Of a stretch of DNA of 64,000 nucleotides, positions 53,921-61,672 are shown piece by piece. A model generated the notes under the pieces. The model was not told the origin of the DNA, did no database searches, and was given only the letters and a program-made list of their open reading frames with translations. This DNA comes from Pararhizobium_B sp963760965 (GTDB lineage: Bacteria > Pseudomonadota > Alphaproteobacteria > Rhizobiales > Rhizobiaceae). The translations under genes and the position numbers were made by a program. Each line of letters opens with the position of its first letter. Positions within the stretch are counted from its first letter, which is position 1. The stretch covers positions 744,001-808,000 of the forward strand of contig CAVXEW010000013.1 in assembly GCA_963760965.1 (NCBI GenBank), in the 5' to 3' direction.

Positions 53921-54616
53921 ATGCTTTTCGGTATTCACTGGGATACGAGCTCCGAATGGGCTTTCGCCGTCGTCGATCTTCCCGATCCTCATGCTCGGCA
54001 TGCTGGTCACCATCGAGGCGACCATCCTCGGCTTCTTCATCGCCCTCGTCCTCGGGCTCGATACTGGCAATCCTCAAGGGCGTTCCGACCCGGTTCGTGT
54101 CGTGGCCAGCGATCTGTCGTGACGGAGTTCCTCCGCGACACGCCGCTGCTCGTCCAGCTCTTCTTCCTGTACTACGTGCTGCCGGACTACGGCATCATAT
54201 TGCCGGCGTTCCTCACGGGCGCGCTGGCGCTCGGCGTGCAGTACAGCGCCTACACGTCCGAGGTCTATCGCGCCGGACTGGAGGCCATCACCCGCGGGCA
54301 GAAGGAGGCTTCGCGAGCGCTCAACCTCTCGACGACGCGGACCTTCACCCACATCATCCTTCCGCAGGCGATCCCGCGCATCATCCCGGCCCTCGGCAAC
54401 TATCTCGTGTCGATCATGAAGGACGTGCCGGTGCTCTCCGTCGTGACCGTGCTGGAGATGCTGAACGTGGCCAAGATCATCGGCGACCGGACCTTCGACT
54501 ACCTCGTACCGCTGTCGATGGTCGGCGGCATCTACCTCGTGCTGACGCTGGTGGCCTCGGCGGGCGTGCGCTACCTCGACGTCAAGCTCCCCAAGATAGG
54601 GATACCCCTGAAATGA
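53921..54616 (+). CDS. ehuD: Ectoine-type ABC transporter permease EhuD (open but with a garbled N-terminal half)
   Basis: Second permease of the ehu importer. From about residue 67 it is normal (TEFLRDTPLLVQLFFLYYVL, then SRALNLSTTRTFTHIILPQ). Three extra bases near 53975, 54060 and 54115 make roughly residues 19-65 unrelated (LPDPHARHAGHHRGDHP...). The intervening frames read FPILMLGMLVTIEATILGF and ILAILKGVPTRFVSWPAI, the expected first membrane helices. Starts five bases after ehuC and overlaps ehuA by ATGA at 54613-54616. Confidence 0.82.
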   Translation: MLFGIHWDTSSEWAFAVVDLPDPHARHAGHHRGDHPRLLHRPRPRARYWQSSRAFRPGSCRGQRSVVTEFLRDTPLLVQLFFLYYVLPDYGIILPAFLTGALALGVQYSAYTSEVYRAGLEAITRGQKEASRALNLSTTRTFTHIILPQAIPRIIPALGNYLVSIMKDVPVLSVVTVLEMLNVAKIIGDRTFDYLVPLSMVGGIYLVLTLVASAGVRYLDVKLPKIGIPLK

Positions 54617-55390
54617 GCGAGCCCATCATCAAGTTCGAGAAGGTCGTCAAGAGCTTCGGGCCGATCACCGTGCTGAACGAGCTGGATTTCGAGGTTGCGG
54701 CCGGGCGAAAAGGTGACGATCATCGGACCGTCCGGTTCAGGCAAGTCGACCGTGCTGCGCATCCTGATGACGCTCGAGAAGATCAATGACGGCGTCGTCT
54801 ACGTCGGCGGCGAGCCGCTCTGGCACGAGGAACGCGGCGGGACGCTTCATCCGGCGAGCGAGAAGCATCTGCACAAGATGCGCGAGCAGCTCGGCATGGT
54901 TTTCCAGCAGTTCAACCTCTTTCCGCACATGACCGTCCGCCGCAACATCACCGAGGCACCGGTGCGCGTGCTCGGTCTTTCCAAGCAGGAAGCCCGCCAG
55001 CGCGCGGAGGAATTGCTGGCGATGGTTGGTCTTTCCGAGCAGGCCGACAAGTATCCGCACCAGCTTTCCGGCGGTCAGCAGCAGCGCGTCGGCATCGCGC
55101 GCGCGCTCGCCATGCGCCCGAAGGTGATGCTTTTCGACGAACCGACCTCGGCACTCGATCCAGAACTCGTCGGCGAAGTGCTCAACGTCATCCGCCAGCT
55201 GGCGGAAGAGCACGACCTGACGATGCTTCTCGTTACGCACGAGATGCAATTCGCCCGTCAGGTGTCCGACCGTGTCTGCTTCTTCGACAAGGGGAAGATC
55301 AAGGAGGAGGGGCCGCCGGAGCAACTGTTCACGGAGCCGAAGGAACAGCGAACGCGCGAATTCCTGAAGGCTGTTCTCGATCCGGACTGA
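54613..55390 (+). CDS. ehuA: Ectoine-type ABC transporter ATPase EhuA (frameshifted as read)
   Basis: ATPase that energises the ehu importer. The start ATG overlaps the ehuD stop. After LNELDFEVAAG an extra G in GCCGGGCGAA (54703-54705) shifts the frame; the next frame gives EKVTIIGPSGSGKSTVLRIL (Walker A GPSGSGKST), the Q-loop GMVFQQFNLFPHMTV, signature LSGGQQQRVGIARALA, Walker B VMLFDEPTSALDPELVG and LVTHEMQFARQV. With the base removed the protein is a complete polar amino-acid type ATPase. It converges with the RHH gene, three bases apart. Confidence 0.85.
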
Positions 55391-55393
55391 GCG

Positions 55394-55684
55394 TCAGCCG
55401 CTCTTTTTCTCCAGGGCCCAGGCGAGCACATGCAGCCGAAGTGCCGATGACAGGTTGCATGCGGGCTGGCGTTTGTCGTCAATCGTCGCGATCAGTCGAG
55501 CGAGCGCGATGCCGCGTTCGTCCGCGATGCGCTGGAGATTTTGCCAGAAGGCATCCTCGAGCGAAACGCTGGTGCGGTGACCGTGGATCGATATGGATCT
55601 CTTGCGCAGGGTCGTGCCGGCCGTGGGCGGCGCATTGCGTGGACTGCCGGCTTCCGGCGCGCCGGATCCCGCGATGTCCTTCAC
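55394..55684 (-). CDS. Ribbon-helix-helix domain protein
   Basis: A 96-residue protein with the rhizobial RHH_4-type core (RKRSISIHGHRTSVSLEDAF, WQNLQRIADERGIALARLI, LSSALRLHVLAWALEKKSG). These are small cytoplasmic DNA-binding-fold proteins of unknown target. The GTG at 55684 overlaps the TGA of the DUF4169 gene (GTGA), so the two are coupled in one minus-strand operon with sspB upstream. The N-terminal 25 residues (Gly/Pro/Ala-rich) are not conserved, so the true start may be later. Confidence 0.82.
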   Translation of the reverse strand: MKDIAGSGAPEAGSPRNAPPTAGTTLRKRSISIHGHRTSVSLEDAFWQNLQRIADERGIALARLIATIDDKRQPACNLSSALRLHVLAWALEKKSG

Positions 55685-55890
55685 TTCGTCCCTTTGTCGT
55701 CGGCGGACGACACGTCCTTCTCTATCCGCCCTGCTTCGTGACGCCGGCGTTCGACCTCGTCGATGGCGCGGACGAGCTTGCGCTCCTCCAGCGTCCTGCC
55801 GTGGATCGCGCGGTTTCGGCCCGCTTCGCGTTCCTTGTCGGCGCGTTGCTTGCGCTTGCGGAACTGGCGAAGATTTACGGGATCGGCCAT
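55681..55890 (-). CDS. DUF4169-family small protein
   Basis: A 69-residue charged protein starting MADPVNLRQFRKRKQRADKE, the DUF4169 hallmark (a short N-terminal beta segment then a basic helix with RKRKxRxxKE). Function unknown. It lies between sspB (10 bp) and the RHH gene (overlap), in a run common in rhizobia. Confidence 0.85.
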   Translation of the reverse strand: MADPVNLRQFRKRKQRADKEREAGRNRAIHGRTLEERKLVRAIDEVERRRHEAGRIEKDVSSADDKGTK

Positions 55891-55900
55891 CCGGGACCGT

Positions 55901-56415
55901 TCAGTTCTTCTTGCGGAACGAATTGAGCGACACGACGTCGGCGCCTGCCTTGCCGGCCTCCGCATCCGCGGCCTCGCCGGGCGTGGCGGTGGCGTCCTTT
56001 TCCCCGTCCGTTGCGGCGATGACCTCGCCGTTGCCGGGAGCGCTCTCCTCGCCGGCTGCGGGGTCGAACTCGAGCTCGAAATTGACGGAGGGGTCATAGA
56101 AGCCGCGGACGGCCGCAGAACGGGACGACGAGCCTTTCCGGAACGTCCGAGAAGGACAGGCCGATCTCGAACTGCGTCTCGTTCACCTTGAGATCCCAGA
56201 ACTGGTGCTGGATGACGATCGTCATCTGCTCCGCGATACTTCGCCTTCAGATGCGGAGATATGCGCACGCCGGGCGCGTCGGTGGTGAAGGTGATGAAGA
56301 AATGATGGTCGCCGGGCAGATGGCCGGTCGCGGCAACTTCCGACAGAACCTTGCGAATGACGCCGCGCAAGGCGTCCTGGGCGAGGATGTCGTAGCGGAT
56401 ATGGTCCTGTGGCAT
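55901..56415 (-). CDS. sspB: ClpXP adaptor SspB (alphaproteobacterial type; two apparent frameshifts)
   Basis: SspB tethers ssrA-tagged proteins to ClpXP for degradation. The start ATG 56415 gives MPQDHIRYDILAQDALRGVI, then LPGDHHFFITFTTDAPGVRI in one frame. An extra base near 56230 moves to the next frame (EQMTIVIQHQFWDLKVNETQ, FEIGLSFSDVPERLVVPF), and another near 56117 to the third (AAVRGFYDPSVNFELEFDPA ... VSLNSFRKKN). Removing both gives a full-length SspB with its acidic linker and ClpX-binding C-terminal motif. It is directly downstream of ssrA on the same strand. Confidence 0.87.
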
Positions 56416-56520
56416 GCGTTCTTCGTCTTTGCCTTCCTGTTGCCAGGCTGCCGGAGCGGCGATCCCGTCGATCTCTCTATAGACCATTCCGAGAATGGAG
56501 GTGGAGGCTTCTGTTGCCAG

Positions 56521-56835
56521 GTGCCTCCGGACCCCGCCTGACGGTGCGACCCGTCAGGAGTTCATTTCGAGCTACGTGGCACCGCATTACGCGGCGACAG
56601 CAACCGGCGCATAGTGTTGTCGTTTGCAACTATAAGTTTGACCCGATAACGGTGGTATCATGCCGGGCAAAAAATCGATCTTTACACCCTCGTCGATCCT
56701 GTTTCGCCCCCATCAGCAGCCGGCCTTGCCGCTTGACGGCGGGCCGCCGGTTCTTGGTGGAGGCGCCGGGTACCGCCCCCGGGTCCGATAGGCTTATTGC
56801 ATCAACCGTTTATTGCCATAGTCGCTTGCGCGACA
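56521..56835 (-). ncRNA. ssrA: tmRNA, circularly permuted two-piece form
   Basis: tmRNA rescues stalled ribosomes and tags the product for proteolysis. On the minus strand the acceptor piece comes first: T-stem CCGGG/CCCGG with loop GGCGGTA, then CGCCTCC ACCA (CCA end at 56755). A 43-nt spacer (56712-56754) follows, and then the coding piece begins GGGGGCGAAACAGG at 56711. GGGGGCG and CGCCTCC form a 7-bp acceptor stem with the G3-U70 pair that AlaRS needs. The tag frame begins GCA AAC GAC AAC (56627-56616) and, after two extra bases, reads TAT GCG CCG GTT GCT GTC GCC GCG TAA. GTCCG and AGGC at the coding 3' end (about 56523-56532) pair with CGGAC and GCCT of the acceptor piece (helix 2). Ends are approximate. 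Confidence 0.9.
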
Positions 56836-56870
56836 TCCAAGATATAAGGGCTGGCGGCGAAAATGAAAAG
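56836..56870 (-). promoter_or_regulatory. Candidate ssrA promoter
   Basis: On the minus strand TTATATC (RC of 56841-56847) lies about seven bases before the likely 5' end of the tmRNA acceptor transcript, with a weak TTTTCA 17 bp further upstream. Position fits a -10 element; the -35 is poor. Confidence 0.4.
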
Positions 56871-56989
56871 GGGTGCCGGTGCGCGGTTGACAGCGTTCGT
56901 TGGATGACGAAAAGCTTCCGGGGGGCGCAGGCGATCGGTTTCCGGCCGGATGCTATGGGTTGCGCCGGGTCGAACGGAGGAAAAGACCT

Positions 56990-57300
56990 ATGAGCGATCA
57001 TCTCGCAGATGTGCAGCGCTATGACGCTGGCGCCAGTGCCGCAACCGTCGACAAGATCGTGCGGCATCTCGGGATTGCGCTGCGAGGTCGCGCGATTCCT
57101 CGCTGGTGTCTTGTTCCGACGACACCGAGCTCGAACGCGTCAAGGAGAAGTGGTGCGGGAAGAAGCTCGGCGTTGAAGGAGCCGCCGCCGACAACGCCGT
57201 GACAAGGGTCTGCGAGATCATGAGCGGCGACCGCAACAAGGCGCGGGTGACGTTCTATTATCTTTGCGCGAAGGAACTCGGCAAGCTCGACGCTCTCTGA
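56990..57300 (+). CDS. DUF2853-family protein (frameshifted as read)
   Basis: A small cytoplasmic protein family with no known activity. It opens MSDHLADVQRYDAGASAATV, DKIVRHLGIALR in one frame; near 57084-57088 the frame changes (two extra bases or one missing) and continues SRDSSLVSCSDDTELERVKE, KWCGKKLGVEG, FYYLCAKELGKLDAL, which is the conserved remainder. The corrected protein has about 102 residues, normal for the family. Divergent from ssrA; GGAGG lies 11 bp before the ATG. Confidence 0.78.
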
Positions 57301-57525
57301 GCAGGCCGGCGACGGCGGCGGCTTGCACCGGGCATGCCCGGAGGCCCGTCGACAGGCAGGGTGCTGCCGGCCGCCGGAAATTTCCGAAGGGCGGCGGCAC
57401 GGCGATGGCGCAAGGGCCGTTGCGTGGGGTATGCTCGGGCCAGAATCGGGACCCCGGGATCGCCTGACGGCGATTTGCGTCTTCGGTCCTCATTGTCACC
57501 CTTTGGACGCCGGATCCCAGAATTC

Positions 57526-58425
57526 ATGTCGCGCCATCCCGAGCAGCAATATCTCGATCTCATGTCGCAGGTTCTCAGGTCGGGCGATCCTCGCGTCGAT
57601 CGCACGGGTGTCGGCACGCTCTCCGTCTTCGGCGCGCTGATGCGCTTCGACATGTCCGATGGGTCGATGCCGGTCCTGACGACGAAGCGGGTCTACTGGA
57701 AGCTCGCCATCAAGGAAATGCTGTGGTTCCTGACCGGCAACACGAACATCCGGCCGCTCCTCGAGCAGAATGTGCGGATCTGGTCCGACTGGCCGCTTCA
57801 GAAGTATCGCGAGGCGAGTGGTGAAGACATCTCGCAGTCGGCCTTCGAGGCGCGGATACTTGAGGACGAAGCCTTTGCAGCCGAGTGGGGCGAACTCGGT
57901 CCGGTCTATGGCAAGCAGTGGCGTCGCTGGCTTGACGCGGAGGGCCGGGAGCATGACCAGATAGCCGCGGTGCTGGAGATGCTGCGCACGAGCCCTTCGA
58001 GCCGGCGAATTCTCTTCCACGCCTGGAACGTGCCCGATCTTCCCAGGATGGCGCTGCCACCCTGCCACATGGTCTACCAGTTTCACGTCACGGGAGGAAA
58101 ACGGCTCAACCTGCTGATCTTCCAGCGCAGTTGCGACCTGCTCCTTGGCGTGCCCTTCAACCTGACCGGCGGGGCGGCACTGCTGGCTATGGTGGCGCAG
58201 CAGTCCGGCTTCGAACCGGGCGAACTCGTGTGGACGGGCGCCGACGTCCATCTCTACACGAATCATGTCGAGCAGGCGCGCGAACAGCTTTCACGCGAGC
58301 CGCGCCCGTTTCCAAGGCTTGCGCTGAAGCGGCGGCCGGAAACGATCGACGGCTACACGATCGACGATTTCGAACTGACCGGCTACGAGCCGCATCCGCC
58401 GATCGCCGCGCCCGTCGCGGTGTGA
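57526..58425 (+). CDS. thyA: Thymidylate synthase
   Basis: Makes dTMP from dUMP using methylene-tetrahydrofolate. The 299 residues contain LTTKRVYWKLAIKEMLWFLT, ELGPVYGKQWRRW, catalytic Cys180 in ALPPCHMVYQF, QRSCDLLLGVPFNLTGGAAL and DVHLYTNHVEQ. A longer insertion than in E. coli ThyA (after residue 90) is typical of this type. ATG 57526 was chosen by homologue length; the frame is open upstream. folA follows, forming the expected pair. Confidence 0.96.
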   Translation: MSRHPEQQYLDLMSQVLRSGDPRVDRTGVGTLSVFGALMRFDMSDGSMPVLTTKRVYWKLAIKEMLWFLTGNTNIRPLLEQNVRIWSDWPLQKYREASGEDISQSAFEARILEDEAFAAEWGELGPVYGKQWRRWLDAEGREHDQIAAVLEMLRTSPSSRRILFHAWNVPDLPRMALPPCHMVYQFHVTGGKRLNLLIFQRSCDLLLGVPFNLTGGAALLAMVAQQSGFEPGELVWTGADVHLYTNHVEQAREQLSREPRPFPRLALKRRPETIDGYTIDDFELTGYEPHPPIAAPVAV

Positions 58426-58479
58426 CAGGCCGGTTCGGCAGCGATCGGTTCGTTCACGAATCAGGCATCGGGGAAAGGC

Positions 58480-58998
58480 ATGGACGTTCCGGAACTCGCC
58501 ATGGTCGTGGCCATGGCTGAAAACAATATCATCGGCCGGGACGGCGGCCTGCCGTGGCGATTGTCCGCGGATCTCAGGCGGTTCAAGGACCTGACGATGG
58601 GGAAGCCCATCGTCATGGGACGCAGGACCTGGGATTCGCTCGGGCGGGTGCTGCCGGGGCGGCGGCACGTCGTCGTGTCGCGCCAAGCGGATTTCGGCGC
58701 GGAGGGCGTCGAAGCGGCGGGTTCGCTGGACGAGGCTCTCTCGGCCGCGCACCGCGCAGCGCGCGAGGCAGGCGCCTCGCAGATCTGCGTCATCGGCGGC
58801 GGGCAGATCTACGCGCAGGCATTGCCGCGGGCCGACAGGCTGTACGTCACGCATGTCGAGGCGGTGGTGGAGGGCGACACCTGCTTCCCCGCGATCGACG
58901 ATGCGCTCTGGGCGGTCGTGCGGGAGGAACGTCTTCCGGCTGACGAGCGCAACACTTACGCGACGCGGTTCGTCGAATATCGCCGCATCGGACGCTGA
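58480..58998 (+). CDS. folA: Dihydrofolate reductase
   Basis: Reduces dihydrofolate produced by ThyA using NADPH. The 172 residues show MVVAMAENNIIGRDGGLPWR, catalytic acid in LSADLRRFKDLT, GKPIVMGRRTWDSLGR, VIGGGQIYAQALP and VEGDTCFPAID. Complete and in the expected order 54 bp after thyA. Confidence 0.96.
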   Translation: MDVPELAMVVAMAENNIIGRDGGLPWRLSADLRRFKDLTMGKPIVMGRRTWDSLGRVLPGRRHVVVSRQADFGAEGVEAAGSLDEALSAAHRAAREAGASQICVIGGGQIYAQALPRADRLYVTHVEAVVEGDTCFPAIDDALWAVVREERLPADERNTYATRFVEYRRIGR

Positions 58999-59171
58999 TG
59001 TTCACCAATTCGCCTTAAATCCGATGGGGATAGCCTGCTCCTCGTTGAAAGGCGGGGTTTGCATACCTATAACCGGGCAGAGGATTCCCGGGTTCGCGAG
59101 CCGATGTTCGTTCTGGCGTGCCCTGCACTCTCGAGGGAAGTGCAGACAACAGCGTGATGGGTGAGGTGTGA

Positions 59172-60287
59172 ATGCCTTGGAGTAGTCAGAACGGCGGCGG
59201 CGGCGGTCCCTGGGGCGGCGGCGGCGGCAACAACCAGGGGCCATGGGGCCAGGGTCCGCAACCGCCGCGTGGCGGCGGAGGTGGCGGAGGCAAGCCACCG
59301 GACCTGGACGAGATCCTCCGGCGCGGGCAGGAGCGCCTGCGCGGCATACTTCCCGGCGGCGGCGGAAGCTCGTCGTTCATCGCGATCATCATCGTCGCTG
59401 TTCTCGTCGTACTGTGGCTGTTCAAGGCGGTCTACACCGTGCAGCCGGACGAGCGCGGCGTCGAACTGCGCTTCGGGCAGCCGAAGCAGCAGGTCTCGAT
59501 GCCGGGCCTGCATTTCCATTGGTGGCCTTTCGAAACGGTGGAGTTCGCGCCGATCGTCGAACAGGAAATGAACATCGGCGGCGAGCGCTCCGGAACCAAC
59601 TCCGGGCTGATGCTGACCGGGGACCAGAACATCGTCATGGTCGACTTCAAGGTGCTCTACGCCGTGACGAAGCCGAAGCAGTACCTTTTCGACGTGGCGG
59701 ACGTACAGGACACGCTCCGCCAGGTTTCGGAGAGCGCCATGCGCGAAGTGGTCGGGCGGCGGCCCGCGCAGGACATCTTCCGCGACCATCGCGCGGCGAT
59801 CGCCAACGAGGTTCACGACATCATCCAGAAGACGATGGACGGCTACAGGGCCGGCCTGACGATCAACACAGTGTCCATCGAGGACGCTTCGCCGCCGCGT
59901 GAGGTCGCGGATGCGTTCGACGAGGTGCAGCGCGCCGAGCAGGACGAGGACCGCTACAAGCAGGAGGCGCAGCAGTACGCCAACCAGAAGCTCGGGCAGG
60001 CACGCGGCGAGGCGGCCCAGATCCGGGAGTCGGCGAACGCCTACAAGCAGAAGGTCGTGAACGAGGCGAAGGGCCAGTCGCAGCGCTTCCTCTCCGTCTT
60101 CAACGCCTACAGGCAGGCGCCTGAGGTCACGCGCCGCCGCATGTTCCTCGATACGATGCAACAGGTACTGCAGGGCAGCAACAAGGTGATCATCGACCAG
60201 AAGGGCAACGGCCATGGCGTCGTGCCGTACCTGCCGCTGCCCGAATTGCAGGCGAAGCAGAAAGACGCCAAGGGAGGCAGCAAATGA
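59172..60287 (+). CDS. hflK: FtsH protease modulator HflK
   Basis: A SPFH/prohibitin-family membrane protein that with HflC encloses FtsH and modulates its proteolysis. The 371 residues begin with a Gly/Gln-rich cytoplasmic tail, then a TM helix (FIAIIIVAVLVVLWLFKAVY), the SPFH domain (QPDERGVELRFGQPKQQVSM, TGDQNIVMVDFKVLYAV) and a long coiled coil. Its stop overlaps hflC (ATGA). Confidence 0.95.
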   Translation: MPWSSQNGGGGGPWGGGGGNNQGPWGQGPQPPRGGGGGGGKPPDLDEILRRGQERLRGILPGGGGSSSFIAIIIVAVLVVLWLFKAVYTVQPDERGVELRFGQPKQQVSMPGLHFHWWPFETVEFAPIVEQEMNIGGERSGTNSGLMLTGDQNIVMVDFKVLYAVTKPKQYLFDVADVQDTLRQVSESAMREVVGRRPAQDIFRDHRAAIANEVHDIIQKTMDGYRAGLTINTVSIEDASPPREVADAFDEVQRAEQDEDRYKQEAQQYANQKLGQARGEAAQIRESANAYKQKVVNEAKGQSQRFLSVFNAYRQAPEVTRRRMFLDTMQQVLQGSNKVIIDQKGNGHGVVPYLPLPELQAKQKDAKGGSK

Positions 60288-61345
60288 ACAATCGTCTCCC
60301 GATCATCGTCGGAATCGCCGCGGTCGTTCTCGTCGTGCTCTACAACTCGTTCTTCGTCGTCAACGCACGCGAGCAGGCGATCGTCGTCCGGTTCGGCGAA
60401 ATCCAGTCCGTCGAGGCCGATCCGGGGCTCTATTTCAAGCTGCCCTTCGGCTTTCTCGACGCCGACCGGGTGCAGTTCGTCGACGACCGCGCCCGCCGCT
60501 TCGACCTTGACAACATCCGCGTCCAGGTTTCGGGCGGCAAGTTCTACGAGGTCGACGCCTTCGTCGTCTACAGGGTGACGGATGCCCGGAAGTTCCGGCA
60601 GACCGTCTCCGGCGAATTCGACGCGGCCGAGTCGCGCATGCGTACGCGCCTCGATTCGGCGTTGCGCCGCGTCTACGGCCTGCGCAATTTCGAGGCCGCA
60701 CTTTCCGAGGAGCGGGCTTCGATGATGCGCGAGGTGCGCGATCAACTGCGTCCGGCAGCCGAATCCCTGGGTATCACCGTGGAGGACGTGCGGATCCGCC
60801 GGACTGACCTGACGAAGGAGGTTTCGAACCAGACCTACGAGCGCATGAAGTCGGAACGTCTTGCCGAGGCGGCGCTCATCCGGGCGCGCGGCAACGAGGC
60901 GGCCCAGCGTATTCGCGCCGTGGCGGATCGCCAGGTCGTCGAGATCGTTTCCCAGGCGCAGCGCGATTCCGACATCAGCCGCGGCGAGGGCGACCAGCAG
61001 GCGACGGAAGTCTACGCGAAGGCCTATGGCGAGGATCCGAAGTTCTATGACTTCTACCGGTCCATGGACGCCTACCAGCAGTCGCTCGGCTCGGCGAACA
61101 CGACGCTGGTGCTTTCGCCGAACTCCGAGTTCTTCGACTTTTTCCGGAACTCGAACGGCTCTGGCCAGGATTCCATGAAGGGCGAGGAAAAAGCCCTGTC
61201 TTCCGCCCTCAAGCCGACGCCTCCCGCGTCCTCTGGCAGCAAGGCCACGCCCCCTTCCGCGAACGCCCCGGCGTCCAAGCCGGCGGCCGGCGATGCGAAC
61301 GGATCGGGTGGCGGAGCGGCATCCGGGCCGGCGCCCACCCAGTGA
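60284..61345 (+). CDS. hflC: FtsH protease modulator HflC
   Basis: Partner of HflK in the FtsH-modulating complex. The 353 residues have a TM helix (PIIVGIAAVVLVVLYNSFFV), the SPFH domain (NAREQAIVVRFGEIQSVEAD), a coiled coil (EAALIRARGNEAAQRIRAVA) and the conserved FYDFYRSMDAYQQSLGSANTT-type end; a Ser/Pro/Ala/Gly-rich tail follows. Overlaps hflK; followed ten bases later by the DUF2065 gene. Confidence 0.95.
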   Translation: MNNRLPIIVGIAAVVLVVLYNSFFVVNAREQAIVVRFGEIQSVEADPGLYFKLPFGFLDADRVQFVDDRARRFDLDNIRVQVSGGKFYEVDAFVVYRVTDARKFRQTVSGEFDAAESRMRTRLDSALRRVYGLRNFEAALSEERASMMREVRDQLRPAAESLGITVEDVRIRRTDLTKEVSNQTYERMKSERLAEAALIRARGNEAAQRIRAVADRQVVEIVSQAQRDSDISRGEGDQQATEVYAKAYGEDPKFYDFYRSMDAYQQSLGSANTTLVLSPNSEFFDFFRNSNGSGQDSMKGEEKALSSALKPTPPASSGSKATPPSANAPASKPAAGDANGSGGGAASGPAPTQ

Positions 61346-61355
61346 GGCCGCCTGA

Positions 61356-61541
61356 ATGTCGGACTTCGTCGTCGGGCTCGGGCTCTTCTTCGTTATCGAG
61401 GGCGTCATCTACGCTTTCGCGCCGTCGCTCCTGAGGAGCGCGGCGCGAAAGCTGCCGTCGATTTCGGACGGGCAGTTGCGGGTGGCGGGCGCCATTGCGG
61501 TCGCAGTCGGCGTCGCGATCGTCTGGCTGGTGCGCAGGTAG
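61356..61541 (+). CDS. DUF2065-family small membrane protein
   Basis: A 61-residue protein with two membrane helices (VVGLGLFFVIEGVIYAFAPS and GAIAVAVGVAIVWLVRR), typical of DUF2065 and regularly found between hflC and degP. Role unknown; context suggests envelope quality control. Confidence 0.9.
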   Translation: MSDFVVGLGLFFVIEGVIYAFAPSLLRSAARKLPSISDGQLRVAGAIAVAVGVAIVWLVRR

Positions 61542-61672
61542 CGCGGGAGCCGCTCCGGCGCGGTCTTCTTCCGGTGCAAGAGCCTCGCGGAATTATGATT
61601 GGATTGCCCTCAATTCGGCCCTATCTTTGCACGAGGCTCCGCGCCGGAGCCCGTTCAGGGAGACGATCGACC

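Noticed and set aside
56755..56835. Plus-strand RNA gene at the GC-rich motif near 56756-56787
   Set aside because: The motif makes sense only on the minus strand, where it forms the tmRNA T-arm and acceptor stem with the CCA end.
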